Positions 57,573-64,000 are shown, counted from the stretch's first letter. The stretch: DNA of 64,000 nucleotides from Neomoorella sulfitireducens (GCF_024733845.1 NZ_JANRHG010000010.1:1-64000); one strand, 5' to 3'. Made by a program: numbers and translations. Notes: generated by a model from the sequence alone, not told the origin.

Positions 57573-57818
57573 ATGAATAAAACACAAGGAAACCTGCAGG
57601 ACTTGTATTTAAATGTATTGCGCAGGGACAATACCCCCGTTACCATTTACCTGGTAAACGGCTTTCAATTGAAGGGAATAGTACGGGGCTTTGACAATTT
57701 TACCGTAATCCTGGATGCCGACGGCAAGCAGCAGATGATTTACAAGCATGCCATCTCTACCGTTATGCCATCCCGGCCGGTTAACCTTATGGCCGAGAGC
57801 AAGGTTGAAGCCAAATAG
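57573..57818 (+). CDS. hfq: RNA chaperone Hfq
   Basis: 81 residues. Sm1 motif [26 protein letters not shown] (in part [19 protein letters not shown]) and Sm2 motif IYKHAIST are both clear, and QDLYLN contains the proximal-face glutamine. It forms hexameric rings that bind small RNAs and A- or U-rich mRNA. The miaA-hfq order is classical. ATG 57573 is preceded by CTGGAGGG. A terminator follows, ending the miaB operon. Confidence 0.96.
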   Translation: MNKTQGNLQDLYLNVLRRDNTPVTIYLVNGFQLKGIVRGFDNFTVILDADGKQQMIYKHAISTVMPSRPVNLMAESKVEAK

Positions 57819-57834
57819 CACCTTATTACCCCCT

Positions 57835-57868
57835 AACTCCCCGGCCCTGTACGGGGAGTTTTCTTTTG
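57835..57868 (+). terminator. terminator after hfq
   Basis: A 9-bp stem (57835-57843 with 57852-57860), 8-base loop and tttcttttg tail. Confidence 0.88.
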
Positions 57869-57935
57869 CTAAAACGGGAAGCCGGTATAATCTACGGTTG
57901 CCGGACAGAGAATAAGGGACAGGGAGGAATCACAC

Positions 57936-58322
57936 ATGCCCGGACCCAAGGTAAAGTGTAAAGTAAATACCTGCAACCACTGGATGAACGGCGATTTATG
58001 TACGGCGGCAAATATAGATATCATGCATGAAGAAGAGGGCAGGATGGCCCAGAACCCCGAACAGACCCAGTGTAAGACCTTTTATGCCCGCCGGGGGCTG
58101 GCTAACATGCTTGGCTCCCTGGATAATGTCAACTGGGGAGGCCTGGTGAGCAATACCGTACTGCCCGGGGGAGAACTCTACCCATCTGTTACCTGTATCG
58201 TCAACACCTGTACTTACTGGGCAGAGGGAAACCATTGCAAGGCCGAAAAAATTGACGTGGTCGGTATTAATGCCGATGAATGCCAGGACACTAACTGTTT
58301 TACCTTTAAGCGTAAAAGCTGA
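57936..58322 (+). CDS. double DUF1540 cysteine-rich protein
   Basis: 128 residues with two DUF1540 repeats. Each has the pattern VxTCxxWxxGxxCxAxxIDI followed by a C...C end. The first is CKVNTCNHWMNGDLCTAANI at residues 8-27 with the closing CKTF. The second is CIVNTCTYWAEGNHCKAEKI with CQDTNCFTF. Eight or more cysteines suggest metal binding. DUF1540 proteins occur in spore-forming Firmicutes and have no established function. SD AGGGAGGAAT precedes the ATG. It has its own terminator. Confidence 0.85.
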   Translation: MPGPKVKCKVNTCNHWMNGDLCTAANIDIMHEEEGRMAQNPEQTQCKTFYARRGLANMLGSLDNVNWGGLVSNTVLPGGELYPSVTCIVNTCTYWAEGNHCKAEKIDVVGINADECQDTNCFTFKRKS

Positions 58323-58339
58323 CAGGAAATAAATGGCAC

Positions 58340-58366
58340 GGCCGGTTTTGCCGGCCCTTTTTTATT
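58340..58366 (+). terminator. terminator after the DUF1540 gene
   Basis: A 6-bp GC stem (ggccgg 58340-58345, ccggcc 58351-58356) followed by cttttttatt, starting 17 bases after the stop. Confidence 0.85.
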
Positions 58367-58417
58367 GCCCGGGACAGTGATGCGTATAAATAAAATAAAG
58401 GGAGCAGGAGAGGGCGG

Positions 58418-59416
58418 TTGAGGAAATTGCAGGTTAAATTTGGTACAGGAAACGCAAAAGGAAGCAGCAGGTCCCTGATTCGCCCTTTACAGCGCGAGCG
58501 GGGGAGCGGGGATAACGAGTTCAACAACCGCCGGCGGGTGGAGGCCGTCATGGCCGAGCTGGATAAGATGGTCGGGCTGGAAAACGTTAAGGGTTTAATT
58601 AAAGAACTGAAGGCCTTTATTGAAATCCAACGCCGGCGCCAGCTGGAAGGCCTGGTGAGCAGTACCAATACCCTGCACATGATTTTTAAAGGTAACCCGG
58701 GCACTGGAAAAAGCACCGTCGCCAGGTTAATGGGGAGGTTATTCAAAGAAATGGGCGTCCTGACCCAGGGGCACTTGATTGAGGTGGAAAGGGCGGATCT
58801 GGTGGGGGAGTATATCGGCCACACGGCCCACAAAGCCAGGGAACAATTGAAAAAGGCCCTCGGAGGGATCCTTTTTATTGACGAAGCTTATTCCCTGGCC
58901 CGGGGCGGGGAGAAGGATTTCGGCCGGGAAGCTATTGATGTCCTGGTCAAGGGGATGGAGGATTACCGCGACAACCTCATCCTGATCCTGGCCGGCTATA
59001 AAGAAGAAATGGATTACTTCCTGGAGACGAACCCGGGGCTGCGGTCGCGTTTTCCCATCCAGCTTGATTTTCCGGATTATAGCATAACAGAATTGATGGC
59101 CATTGCCAGGTTAATGCTGGCCGAAAAGCAATATATCCTTACGCCGGGGGCAGCTGAGGAACTGGAAAAAATTTTACGCCGGGAAATCCTCTTCGGCCAC
59201 CGGTATAATGGTAATGCCCGCATGGTACGCAATATTATAGAAAGGGCCATGCGCCGCCAGGCCCTGCGGCTGGTGAAAAAGAAAAACCTTACGCGGCAGG
59301 ATCTAATAAGTATTGAAAGGGAGGATTTGTTGCGGCCCGACCCGCCGGCCGGGAAAAAGGAAAATGAAAACGACTTTCCCGGGGGGCCCCCGATCTGTTA
59401 TAATAACTCCCAGTAG
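58418..59416 (+). CDS. spoVK: stage V sporulation protein K, CbxX-type AAA ATPase
   Basis: 332 residues from TTG 58418 (GAGAGGG upstream). After a basic, low-order N-terminus comes the CbxX/SpoVK AAA+ domain: LDKMVGLENVKGLIKEL, Walker A GNPGTGKSTVARLMG, VERADLVGEYIGHTA, Walker B GGILFIDEAYSL, then NPGLRSRFP and HRYNGNARMVRN. In Bacillus SpoVK is needed for spore maturation; relatives remodel RuBisCO. The last ~25 residues are poorly conserved. It is followed 28 bases later by a methionine-gamma-lyase-family gene. Confidence 0.9.
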   Translation: MRKLQVKFGTGNAKGSSRSLIRPLQRERGSGDNEFNNRRRVEAVMAELDKMVGLENVKGLIKELKAFIEIQRRRQLEGLVSSTNTLHMIFKGNPGTGKSTVARLMGRLFKEMGVLTQGHLIEVERADLVGEYIGHTAHKAREQLKKALGGILFIDEAYSLARGGEKDFGREAIDVLVKGMEDYRDNLILILAGYKEEMDYFLETNPGLRSRFPIQLDFPDYSITELMAIARLMLAEKQYILTPGAAEELEKILRREILFGHRYNGNARMVRNIIERAMRRQALRLVKKKNLTRQDLISIEREDLLRPDPPAGKKENENDFPGGPPICYNNSQ

Positions 59417-59444
59417 TTTAAAGCACGGGGGTAAAGTAAAAGAA

Positions 59445-60740
59445 TTGGACTGGCCTAAAGATATAACCAGGTTTTATCCCGTGGCCTCCTGGCTGGTAGA
59501 GAGGCTGGAGGCAGCGGAAATAGACAGCCGGGCAACAATAGCCGCCGTAAACGATGTATGTTCCCGGAACCATATAAAGGTCCTGCGGGCCTTTCAGGAT
59601 ATCGGCGTGAATGAGTACCATTTCCAGGATTCCACCGGTTATGGTTACGGCGATCTGGGGCGTTCCACCCTGGAACGCCTTTTTGCCGGTATTTTTGGCG
59701 GTAGTGCCGCCCTGGTCCGCCCGCAGATTGTATCCGGCACCCATGCCCTGGCCCTGGCAATAAGTGCCCTCCTGCGACCGGGAGACATCTTGCTCTCCGT
59801 TTGCGGGCGTCCTTACGATACCCTGGCGACAGTTATCGGCCTCGGCCCGCGGGTGGCAGGGAGTTTGAAGGAATGGGGGATAGAATATGCTGAAGTCCCC
59901 CTGGATGCAGGAGGCCGGCCGGACCTGGCAAAAATCAGCGAGGCTGTAACAAGATGGCATCCCCGTGTATGCCTTATCCAGCGATCCCGCGGTTACACCT
60001 TGCGGCCTTCCCTGGGTATTGAGGAGATTGCCCGGATTATTGACACCATTAAAGGAGCATACCGGGAAAGCGTCTGCCTGGTAGATAACTGCTACGGTGA
60101 GTTGGTAGAAGATAGGGAACCGGGGGAGGTGGGCGCCGACCTGGTAGTGGGTTCTTTAATTAAAAACCCCGGCGGCGGGCTGGCACCGGGGGGAGGCTAC
60201 ATAGTGGGCCGGGAAGAACTGCTAGAGGAGGTGGCGGCGCGCCTGACTGCCCCGGGTCTCGGGGGCGAGCTGGGAGCCTTTACCGAGAAGCGCCTTTATT
60301 ACCAGGGCCTGTACCTGGCCCCCCTGGTGGTCAGGGAAGCCCTTACAGGAGCCGTCGTCGCCGCCGCTTTTTTCCGGGAGCTTGGCTTTAAGGTCGATCC
60401 CCTGCCCGGGGAACGGCGGCGTGATATCGTCCAGTGTATCATCCTGGAGAAAAAGGAGGCCCTGCTGGCCTTCTGCCGGGGATTGCAAAGGGGTTGCCCG
60501 GTAGAAGCAGACACTGTACCGGAACCGGCCCCCCTGCCCGGCTATGAAGACCAGGTCATTATGGCAGGGGGTAGTTTTATCCAGGGGTCTTCCATTGAAA
60601 TTAGTGCCGACGGTCCTTTAAGACCACCCTATGCAGTCTTTTTCCAGGGAGGGCTGGCCTATCCCTATACCCGGGTCGCCCTCCTCATGGCAGCCCAGGA
60701 GATGCTGGACACGGGGCTGATTCAAGAGAAGCGGCGGTAG
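59445..60740 (+). CDS. methionine gamma-lyase family protein (aluminium-resistance type, YnbB)
   Basis: About 431 residues from TTG 59445; the start is uncertain because the nearest SD (CGGGGGT) is 13 bases away, and the open frame runs further upstream inside spoVK. The PLP-fold type I protein shows NEYHFQDSTGYGYGDLGR, RPQIVSGTHALALAI, IQRSRGYTLRPSLGIEEI and SLIKNPGGGLAPGGGYI with the PLP lysine. The family, between spoVK and lexA or glnA in many Firmicutes, is annotated as aluminium resistance or methionine gamma-lyase, but its reaction has not been settled. Its end overlaps convergent lexA by 19 bases. Confidence 0.88.
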   Translation: MDWPKDITRFYPVASWLVERLEAAEIDSRATIAAVNDVCSRNHIKVLRAFQDIGVNEYHFQDSTGYGYGDLGRSTLERLFAGIFGGSAALVRPQIVSGTHALALAISALLRPGDILLSVCGRPYDTLATVIGLGPRVAGSLKEWGIEYAEVPLDAGGRPDLAKISEAVTRWHPRVCLIQRSRGYTLRPSLGIEEIARIIDTIKGAYRESVCLVDNCYGELVEDREPGEVGADLVVGSLIKNPGGGLAPGGGYIVGREELLEEVAARLTAPGLGGELGAFTEKRLYYQGLYLAPLVVREALTGAVVAAAFFRELGFKVDPLPGERRRDIVQCIILEKKEALLAFCRGLQRGCPVEADTVPEPAPLPGYEDQVIMAGGSFIQGSSIEISADGPLRPPYAVFFQGGLAYPYTRVALLMAAQEMLDTGLIQEKRR

Positions 60741-61342
60741 AGGCCTGTTACTTTGCCCAGGATGGTAACTTCCCGGGTTTTTATGGGTTCCATGCGGCTG
60801 TTGGCGGGAACCAGTTCTATATGGTCTTCATGGCGGTAGAAATATTTAACGGTTGCCTCGTCGCCCAGGAGAGCAACGACGATATCCCCATTTTCGGCCT
60901 TGTCCTGGGGCCTGACGATGAGGTAATCGCCCTCCATGATCCCTGCTTCTATCATGCTGTCGCCCTTGACCTGGAGCATAAAGGCATTTTCGCTGCCGGC
61001 AAGCTGGGAGGAGAGGGGAAAGACTTCTTCAATATTTTCAATGGCCAGGATAGGCTGTCCTGCGGTAATTTTTCCCAGCAAGGGGACCGAAACAATTTTT
61101 CTGGAAGTGTTGGGCAATCCCGGGTGAGGAGAAAGGACTTCAATAGCGCGGGAGCGGGTAGGATCGCGGCGGATGTAACCTTTTTTCTCCAGCCGGCTTA
61201 AATGACCGTGGACGGTTGAACTTGAGTGCAGGCCGGTAGCCCGGCAAATATCTCTTACTGTAGGCGGATATCCGTGGGTTTCGATATAATGGCGGATGTA
61301 GTTCAGAACCATTTCCTGCCGGGTCGTTAAGTCAGATGCCAA
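60722..61342 (-). CDS. lexA: SOS repressor LexA
   Basis: 206 residues from TTG 61342 (minus strand), with AGGAGGG upstream. The N-terminal winged HTH has LTTRQEMVLNYIRHYIETHG (in part) and GLHSSSTVHGHLSRLEKKGYI. The self-cleavage site is A94-G95 in GKITAGQPI. The catalytic pair is S129 in VKGDSM and K166 in ATVKYFY. It represses DNA-damage genes and is cleaved when RecA filaments form. A LexA box overlaps its own -35 region, so it is autoregulated. It is the first minus-strand gene after 45 kb of plus-strand genes. Confidence 0.95.
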   Translation of the reverse strand: MASDLTTRQEMVLNYIRHYIETHGYPPTVRDICRATGLHSSSTVHGHLSRLEKKGYIRRDPTRSRAIEVLSPHPGLPNTSRKIVSVPLLGKITAGQPILAIENIEEVFPLSSQLAGSENAFMLQVKGDSMIEAGIMEGDYLIVRPQDKAENGDIVVALLGDEATVKYFYRHEDHIELVPANSRMEPIKTREVTILGKVTGLYRRFS

Positions 61343-61373
61343 CCTTAATCCCTCCTGGATCAAGTTCTAACTT

Positions 61374-61409
61374 ATCCTAACATATTTTTTTCCTGTAAAC
61401 AATCGTTCG
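61374..61409 (-). promoter_or_regulatory. lexA promoter with overlapping LexA box
   Basis: On the minus strand TTGTTT (61402-61397), 17-base spacer, TAGGAT (61379-61374). A LexA box, cgaac-gatt-gttta, lies at 61396-61409 and covers the -35. It matches the Gram-positive GAAC-N4-GTTC consensus except for one base in the right half. Confidence 0.7.
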
Positions 61410-61500
61410 TTATATAAAATTACCTTCTTTAGTTAAGAAGAGGAAACCGGGGGAGGAGAAAGGAAAAACTGTAGTGAGATAGTGCTTTCAGGACAGCATA

Positions 61501-61528
61501 ACTTCCTATAATAATTATTATGTAAAGT
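61501..61528. other. dif site (XerCD chromosome dimer resolution)
   Basis: The 28 bases consist of a left arm acttcctataa (61501-61511), a 6-base centre taatta and a right arm ttatgtaaagt (61518-61528). From memory, the Bacillus subtilis dif is acttcctagaa, tatata, ttatgtaaact: 24 of 28 positions agree, with one difference in each arm. XerC/XerD recombine this site under FtsK control. The surrounding spacer 61410-61639 contains no gene. Gene strand changes here, as expected at the replication terminus. Confidence 0.88.
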
Positions 61529-61639
61529 AATAAAGAGGGCAATATTTGTATTGAGTAGCCTTTGGAAATAATAAACGGTTTATTTATTAGCACGCATAGA
61601 CAATCCCTGTGCAATTACCGATTGCACCGCCGGGCTGCA

Positions 61640-62047
61640 TCAGGTTCCGGCCGGGTTTTTGGTAAGGCATTCATGGCCGGCGTTGGCACCGGTGTGTTCA
61701 CGGACGTCTTGCAAACTGTGGCAGCATTGCCGGTGTACTATGTGTTCGAGGATCTCTTGGTCTGTAACATTATAACAGTAACAGATTATCCGTGGCGTTT
61801 TTTCTTTAAACCAGACCGGAACGCGAACATCTTCCTTGGTAAAAATGGTACCGTCGTCGCCATAATAAACAGCGTTACACGACAGCGACAGGCATAAATT
61901 GTACTGGATTTGCCTTAATGATTTTGCTGCTTCCGCATTAAGTAAACTAACTACTGTTACTCCGGGAACTTTTTGCCCTTTTATGCCACAAAGAGGGCAC
62001 GATGTAGCAGCCTCCCTGCCTTTGCCGCTACAGATTTCTTGCTTCAT
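61640..62047 (-). CDS. zinc-ribbon / BFD-like [2Fe-2S] protein (CopZ N-terminal type)
   Basis: 135 residues. The N-terminal half has a zinc knuckle CPLCGIKGQKV and a pattern as in the N-terminal domain of CopZ-type copper chaperones: YNLCLSLSCNAVYYGDDG and FTKEDVRVPVWFKEK. The C-terminal half is a BFD-like [2Fe-2S] domain: ICYCYNVTDQEI, CCHSLQDVREHTGANAGHEC, KNPAG. Cysteines for both metal sites are present. In Archaeoglobus such a domain delivers copper and transfers electrons; here no HMA domain follows. It stops just after NPAG, a few residues short of relatives that end in CC. It lies on the minus strand beside dif. Confidence 0.8.
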   Translation of the reverse strand: MKQEICSGKGREAATSCPLCGIKGQKVPGVTVVSLLNAEAAKSLRQIQYNLCLSLSCNAVYYGDDGTIFTKEDVRVPVWFKEKTPRIICYCYNVTDQEILEHIVHRQCCHSLQDVREHTGANAGHECLTKNPAGT

Positions 62048-62082
62048 AAAATCACAACCCCATTCTTCTATCCAAATGAGTT

Positions 62083-62114
62083 AAAAAAGCTGGCCTGCTG
62101 ATCAACGGCCAGCT
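62083..62114 (-). terminator. minus-strand terminator of the 44-residue gene
   Basis: A perfect 8-bp stem (agctggcc 62088-62095, ggccagct 62107-62114) with an 11-base loop and TTTTTT on the minus strand (62088-62083). It follows the stop of the small gene by about 20 bases. Confidence 0.85.
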
Positions 62115-62133
62115 CAATACATCGCTCAAATTT

Positions 62134-62268
62134 TTATTTATTTTCCGGGCCACGTTCAGGATCAATTATAATTTGGTTGCCGCGGATGGCATGAAGCTCC
62201 CTTGCCCTCACTTTAGACCGGCGTTCCTGATTGGGACCGTTGCGGCTTAGTTTAAAGCGCCTGGGCAC
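62134..62268 (-). CDS. 44-residue basic protein
   Basis: GTG start at 62268 with AAGGGGGGTAGGGG upstream, an open frame of 44 codons and a strong terminator just downstream; together these make a convincing gene. The product begins MPRRFKLSRNGPNQE, is very basic at first (RRSKVRARELHAIRG) and ends in IIIDPERGPENK. No family recognised. The positive charge suggests nucleic-acid or ribosome contact, but that is only composition. It is divergent from the 51-residue gene at 62424. Confidence 0.65.
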   Translation of the reverse strand: MPRRFKLSRNGPNQERRSKVRARELHAIRGNQIIIDPERGPENK

Positions 62269-62423
62269 CCCCTACCCCCCTTTGTTATTTTTATAATTCT
62301 TTATCATTAGTTTATCTTCCTTCCCCTGCGTCTAACCAGGTAAATTATCGATATTATGTTAACGAAATAAGGAATAGATCTACTTATTCGGAATGATAAT
62401 AAGCTTAAAAGGGGGGATTTAAA

Positions 62424-62579
62424 ATGTGGCGAGCCCGTTTAACCATGGGAGGTAAGCGCCCCCAACGGCGCGGCTTGCCCTGGTGGCTCGTTTTACTGGC
62501 TTACCCCATGGGACTGCTGGATGGTTACCTGTTTAGTATTTGGTTACGGCGGCGCCAGCAGCAAGAACCAGCCAGCTAG
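62424..62579 (+). CDS. 51-residue membrane protein
   Basis: ATG 62424 follows AAAAGGGGGG by 7 bases. The product MWRARLTMGGKRPQRRGLPW... has a basic N-terminus, one hydrophobic segment (WWLVLLAYPMGLLDGYLFSIW, residues 20-40, in part WLVLLAYPMGLLDGYLF) and a basic end RRRQQQEPAS. It would be a single-span membrane miniprotein. No family recognised. The upstream spacer 62269-62423 has an imperfect inverted repeat (cgaaataag / cttattcg) that might be an operator. Nothing is seen in 62580-62748. Confidence 0.6.
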   Translation: MWRARLTMGGKRPQRRGLPWWLVLLAYPMGLLDGYLFSIWLRRRQQQEPAS

Positions 62580-62748
62580 CGGGGGCTAAGCCTCCCTCCT
62601 TTTCAAGACGTTTCCAGTTTCTTGTGATTATTATATACCGGTTGATGAATTTCTACAATAGCGGTAAATCCTGCCTCAAGAACATTAATCTCCCCAGCTA
62701 TTGCCACCTGTGCTATTATAATAATTAAGTTCGAGGAGGTGCACTCTT

Positions 62749-63558
62749 TTGCGCCCTTTTCTTAAGTGGCCAGGTGGCAAATACCGGATTGTCAACGTAA
62801 TCAAGGCCAGGCTGCCCAGAGGTAAACGCCTGGTAGAGCCCTTCGCCGGATCCGGCGCGGTTTTCCTGAACACCGACTACCCGTCCTACTGGCTGAGTGA
62901 CAGCAATGCCGATCTGATTAACCTTTACCGCACGCTTAAGTCCGAGGGAGAAGATTTCATTCGCTACTGTCGTTCGTTCTTTATCCCGGAAAATAATACG
63001 GCCGAGAGGTACTACGAACTGAGGGAGACCTTTAATGAGACGAAGGATATCGTACTAAAGTCGGCGCTGCTGGTCTATCTTAACCGTCACGGCTACAACG
63101 GGCTGGTCCGCTATAACAACCGGGGAGATTACAATGTGCCCTTTGGCCGGTATAAGAAGCCTTACTTTCCCGAAGCCGAGATGCGGCATTTCTATCAGAA
63201 ATCGCGGGTTGCTGAGTTTACTGTGGCTGATTTTACCGAGGTGATGGCCGCAGCCCGGCCCGGGGACGTCTTTTACTGCGACCCACCCTATGTGCCGCTT
63301 TCCGCCACCGCCAGCTTCACTACCTACAGCGCCGGCGGTTTTTCCCTTGAGCAACAGGCAGAACTGACCAGGCTGGCCGTGATGCTTGCCCGGTCCGGCA
63401 TACCGGTCCTCATCTCCAACCATGATACTGAGTTTACCGGCAAAGCTTATCAATCGGCAAGCATAACCAGAATTAAGGTCCCGCGTTCCATCAGCTGTGA
63501 CGGGAGTGGCCGTGGTAAGGCCGGCGAAGTGCTGGCTCTTTTCGGCGCTGCACCATGA
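62749..63558 (+). CDS. orphan N6-adenine DNA methyltransferase (Dam family)
   Basis: 269 residues from TTG 62749, with GAGGAGGTG 7 bases upstream. Order of motifs FLKWPGGKYR (SAM motif X), EPFAGSGAVF (motif I, about 30-39) and DPPY (motif IV, residues 178-181) is that of alpha-class Dam-type enzymes. HGYNGLVRYNNRGDYNVPFG is the family's middle region (in part). It should methylate adenine, often in GATC, though the target cannot be proven from sequence. No restriction enzyme gene is next to it, so it is solitary. Since MutL is of the endonuclease type, a role in mismatch strand choice is unlikely. Confidence 0.88.
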   Translation: MRPFLKWPGGKYRIVNVIKARLPRGKRLVEPFAGSGAVFLNTDYPSYWLSDSNADLINLYRTLKSEGEDFIRYCRSFFIPENNTAERYYELRETFNETKDIVLKSALLVYLNRHGYNGLVRYNNRGDYNVPFGRYKKPYFPEAEMRHFYQKSRVAEFTVADFTEVMAAARPGDVFYCDPPYVPLSATASFTTYSAGGFSLEQQAELTRLAVMLARSGIPVLISNHDTEFTGKAYQSASITRIKVPRSISCDGSGRGKAGEVLALFGAAP

Positions 63559-63604
63559 CCAGTGTGTTAGAATTAGTATTTACAACAAGCCCCAAAGAAA
63601 ATAA

Positions 63605-63628
63605 ACCCGGCTTTTTGTGAAGCCGGGT
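63605..63628. terminator. hairpin downstream of the methyltransferase gene
   Basis: A perfect 9-bp stem (acccggctt 63605-63613, aagccgggt 63620-63628) with a 6-base loop. The plus side has no T run; on the minus strand ttattttctttg follows, so it may end transcripts from the tRNA side as well. Confidence 0.55.
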
Positions 63629-63683
63629 AAGTGCCCTTTGGAGGTCAAGTGTCCTGGTAACGAGACTGGCTATTCTGCCCATG

Positions 63684-63725
63684 AAAAAACCCCCTGTTCA
63701 GCGTTACCGCCTTCTTTAGGGGGTT
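63684..63725 (-). terminator. terminator of tRNA-Glu transcript
   Basis: An 8-bp stem (aaccccct 63688-63695, agggggtt 63718-63725) with TTTT following on the minus strand, 32 bases beyond the tRNA 3' end. Confidence 0.8.
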
Positions 63726-63756
63726 CAGTACGGTTGAAGTCTTGATTTTAAAGGTA

Positions 63757-63832
63757 TGGTAGCCCTACGGGGATTCGAACCCCGGTTACCGCCGTGAGAG
63801 GGCGGCGTCCTAGGCCACTAGACGATAGGGCC
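63757..63832 (-). tRNA. tRNA-Glu (anticodon CTC)
   Basis: On the minus strand the 76 bases run from ggccctatcg to the encoded CCA. The anticodon arm is ccgcc-ctctcac-ggcgg, giving anticodon CTC, which reads GAG. The T arm ggggttcgaatcccc is perfect. The acceptor stem ggcccta/tagggct has one G-U pair at its end. It is transcribed alone, with its own promoter and terminator. Confidence 0.95.
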
Positions 63833-63846
63833 TCAACCCGCAGATA

Positions 63847-63876
63847 ATTATAGCATAGCTTCACGGAAGGCGTCAA
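63847..63876 (-). promoter_or_regulatory. promoter of tRNA-Glu
   Basis: On the minus strand TTGACG (63876-63871), 18-base spacer, TATAAT (63852-63847), 15 bases before the tRNA 5' end. The -35 box overlaps the stop codon of the preceding gene. Confidence 0.8.
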
Positions 63877-64000
63877 GACTTAGTTTTTGTTCTACGTAGC
63901 TCCTTTACCAGGGCAATTTCACCAGCGTATTCTTTATAATTGCTTACCGGTGTTTCTAAAAGCAAGGTTAACTTACTAAAAAAAGGATCGTTGACAATGG
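63873..64000 (-). CDS. nfo: C-terminal end of probable endonuclease IV
   Basis: The last 42 codons of a minus-strand gene that starts beyond the window. The segment LTLLLETPVSNYKEYAGEIA and the end ALVKELRRTKTKS resemble the C-terminus of AP endonuclease IV, where LETP carries the last conserved residues. Endonuclease IV cuts DNA at abasic sites. Identification rests on this short piece only. The stop codon lies inside the tRNA-Glu promoter. Confidence 0.6.
   Translation of the reverse strand, partial: IVNDPFFSKLTLLLETPVSNYKEYAGEIALVKELRRTKTKS

Noticed and set aside
50726-57818. miaB-mutS-mutL-miaA-hfq as a novel cluster
   Set aside because: A common gene order in Firmicutes; all genes look intact and ordinary.
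61499-61532. Similarity of the left arm (ataacttcctata) to a loxP arm
   Set aside because: The right arm fits loxP poorly, while the 28-base core fits the Bacillus dif sequence in both arms and the 6-base centre.
61429-61614. Minus-strand open frame of 61 codons near lexA
   Set aside because: It runs straight through the dif site, is AT-rich and low in complexity, and has no ribosome site.

Overview
The window looks like a chromosome segment of a thermophilic, anaerobic Firmicute close to the acetogen Moorella (Clostridia). This is inferred from three things: the ftsK-rimO-recA-recX-rny and miaB-mutS-mutL-miaA-hfq gene orders, a complete anaerobic corrinoid operon as expected of an acetogen, and very frequent TTG and GTG starts behind strong purine-rich ribosome binding sites. 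No species was confirmed by database search.

Left part, about 1-15000, is accessory. It opens with a damaged locus: a radical SAM gene that loses its family sequence near 545, a truncated DUF4956 membrane gene and a frameshifted VTC-type polyphosphate polymerase gene. A second block follows, holding an MFS transporter, a flavodoxin-fold reductase with a zinc ribbon, a zinc alcohol dehydrogenase and an old-yellow-enzyme/2,4-dienoyl-CoA-reductase-like flavoprotein, then a LysR regulator. A second LysR gene is divergent from a soluble fumarate-reductase-like flavoprotein followed by a complete TRAP transporter (dctPQM). This looks like uptake and reduction of an unidentified unsaturated organic acid.

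Middle part, about 15000-46500, is core. After the minus-strand ylzJ and tepA come ftsK, rodZ, rimO, a small membrane protein with a short FtsH-like protease, thpR, recA, recX, rny, ymdB and a PHP phosphoesterase. A strong promoter then drives a cobalamin riboswitch with an intrinsic terminator, followed by 19 tightly overlapping genes (cobU to cobC). These carry sirohydrochlorin to cobalamin: cobalt insertion, ring contraction, methylations, amidations, aminopropanol arm synthesis (PduX, CobD, CbiB) and lower-ligand attachment (CobT, CobU, CobS, CobC).

Right part, 46500-64000: guaB, a DUF362-ferredoxin protein, a PPC-domain protein, a bifunctional-nuclease-family protein, the mismatch repair and tRNA modification operon ending in hfq, a double DUF1540 protein, spoVK, a methionine-gamma-lyase-family protein and convergent lexA. 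At 61501-61528 lies a 28-bp sequence almost identical to the Bacillus subtilis dif site. From 15.3 to 60.7 kb every gene is on the plus strand, but around and after this site lexA, a BFD-like protein, a 44-residue protein, tRNA-Glu and nfo are on the minus strand. I therefore infer that this is the replication terminus region. Two small genes (44 and 51 codons) and an orphan adenine methyltransferase lie beside it.

The observations most worth checking are the dif site with the strand switch, a structured leader and an apparent ATT start codon at rny, the TRAP/flavoprotein system, and the short FtsH with its partner.
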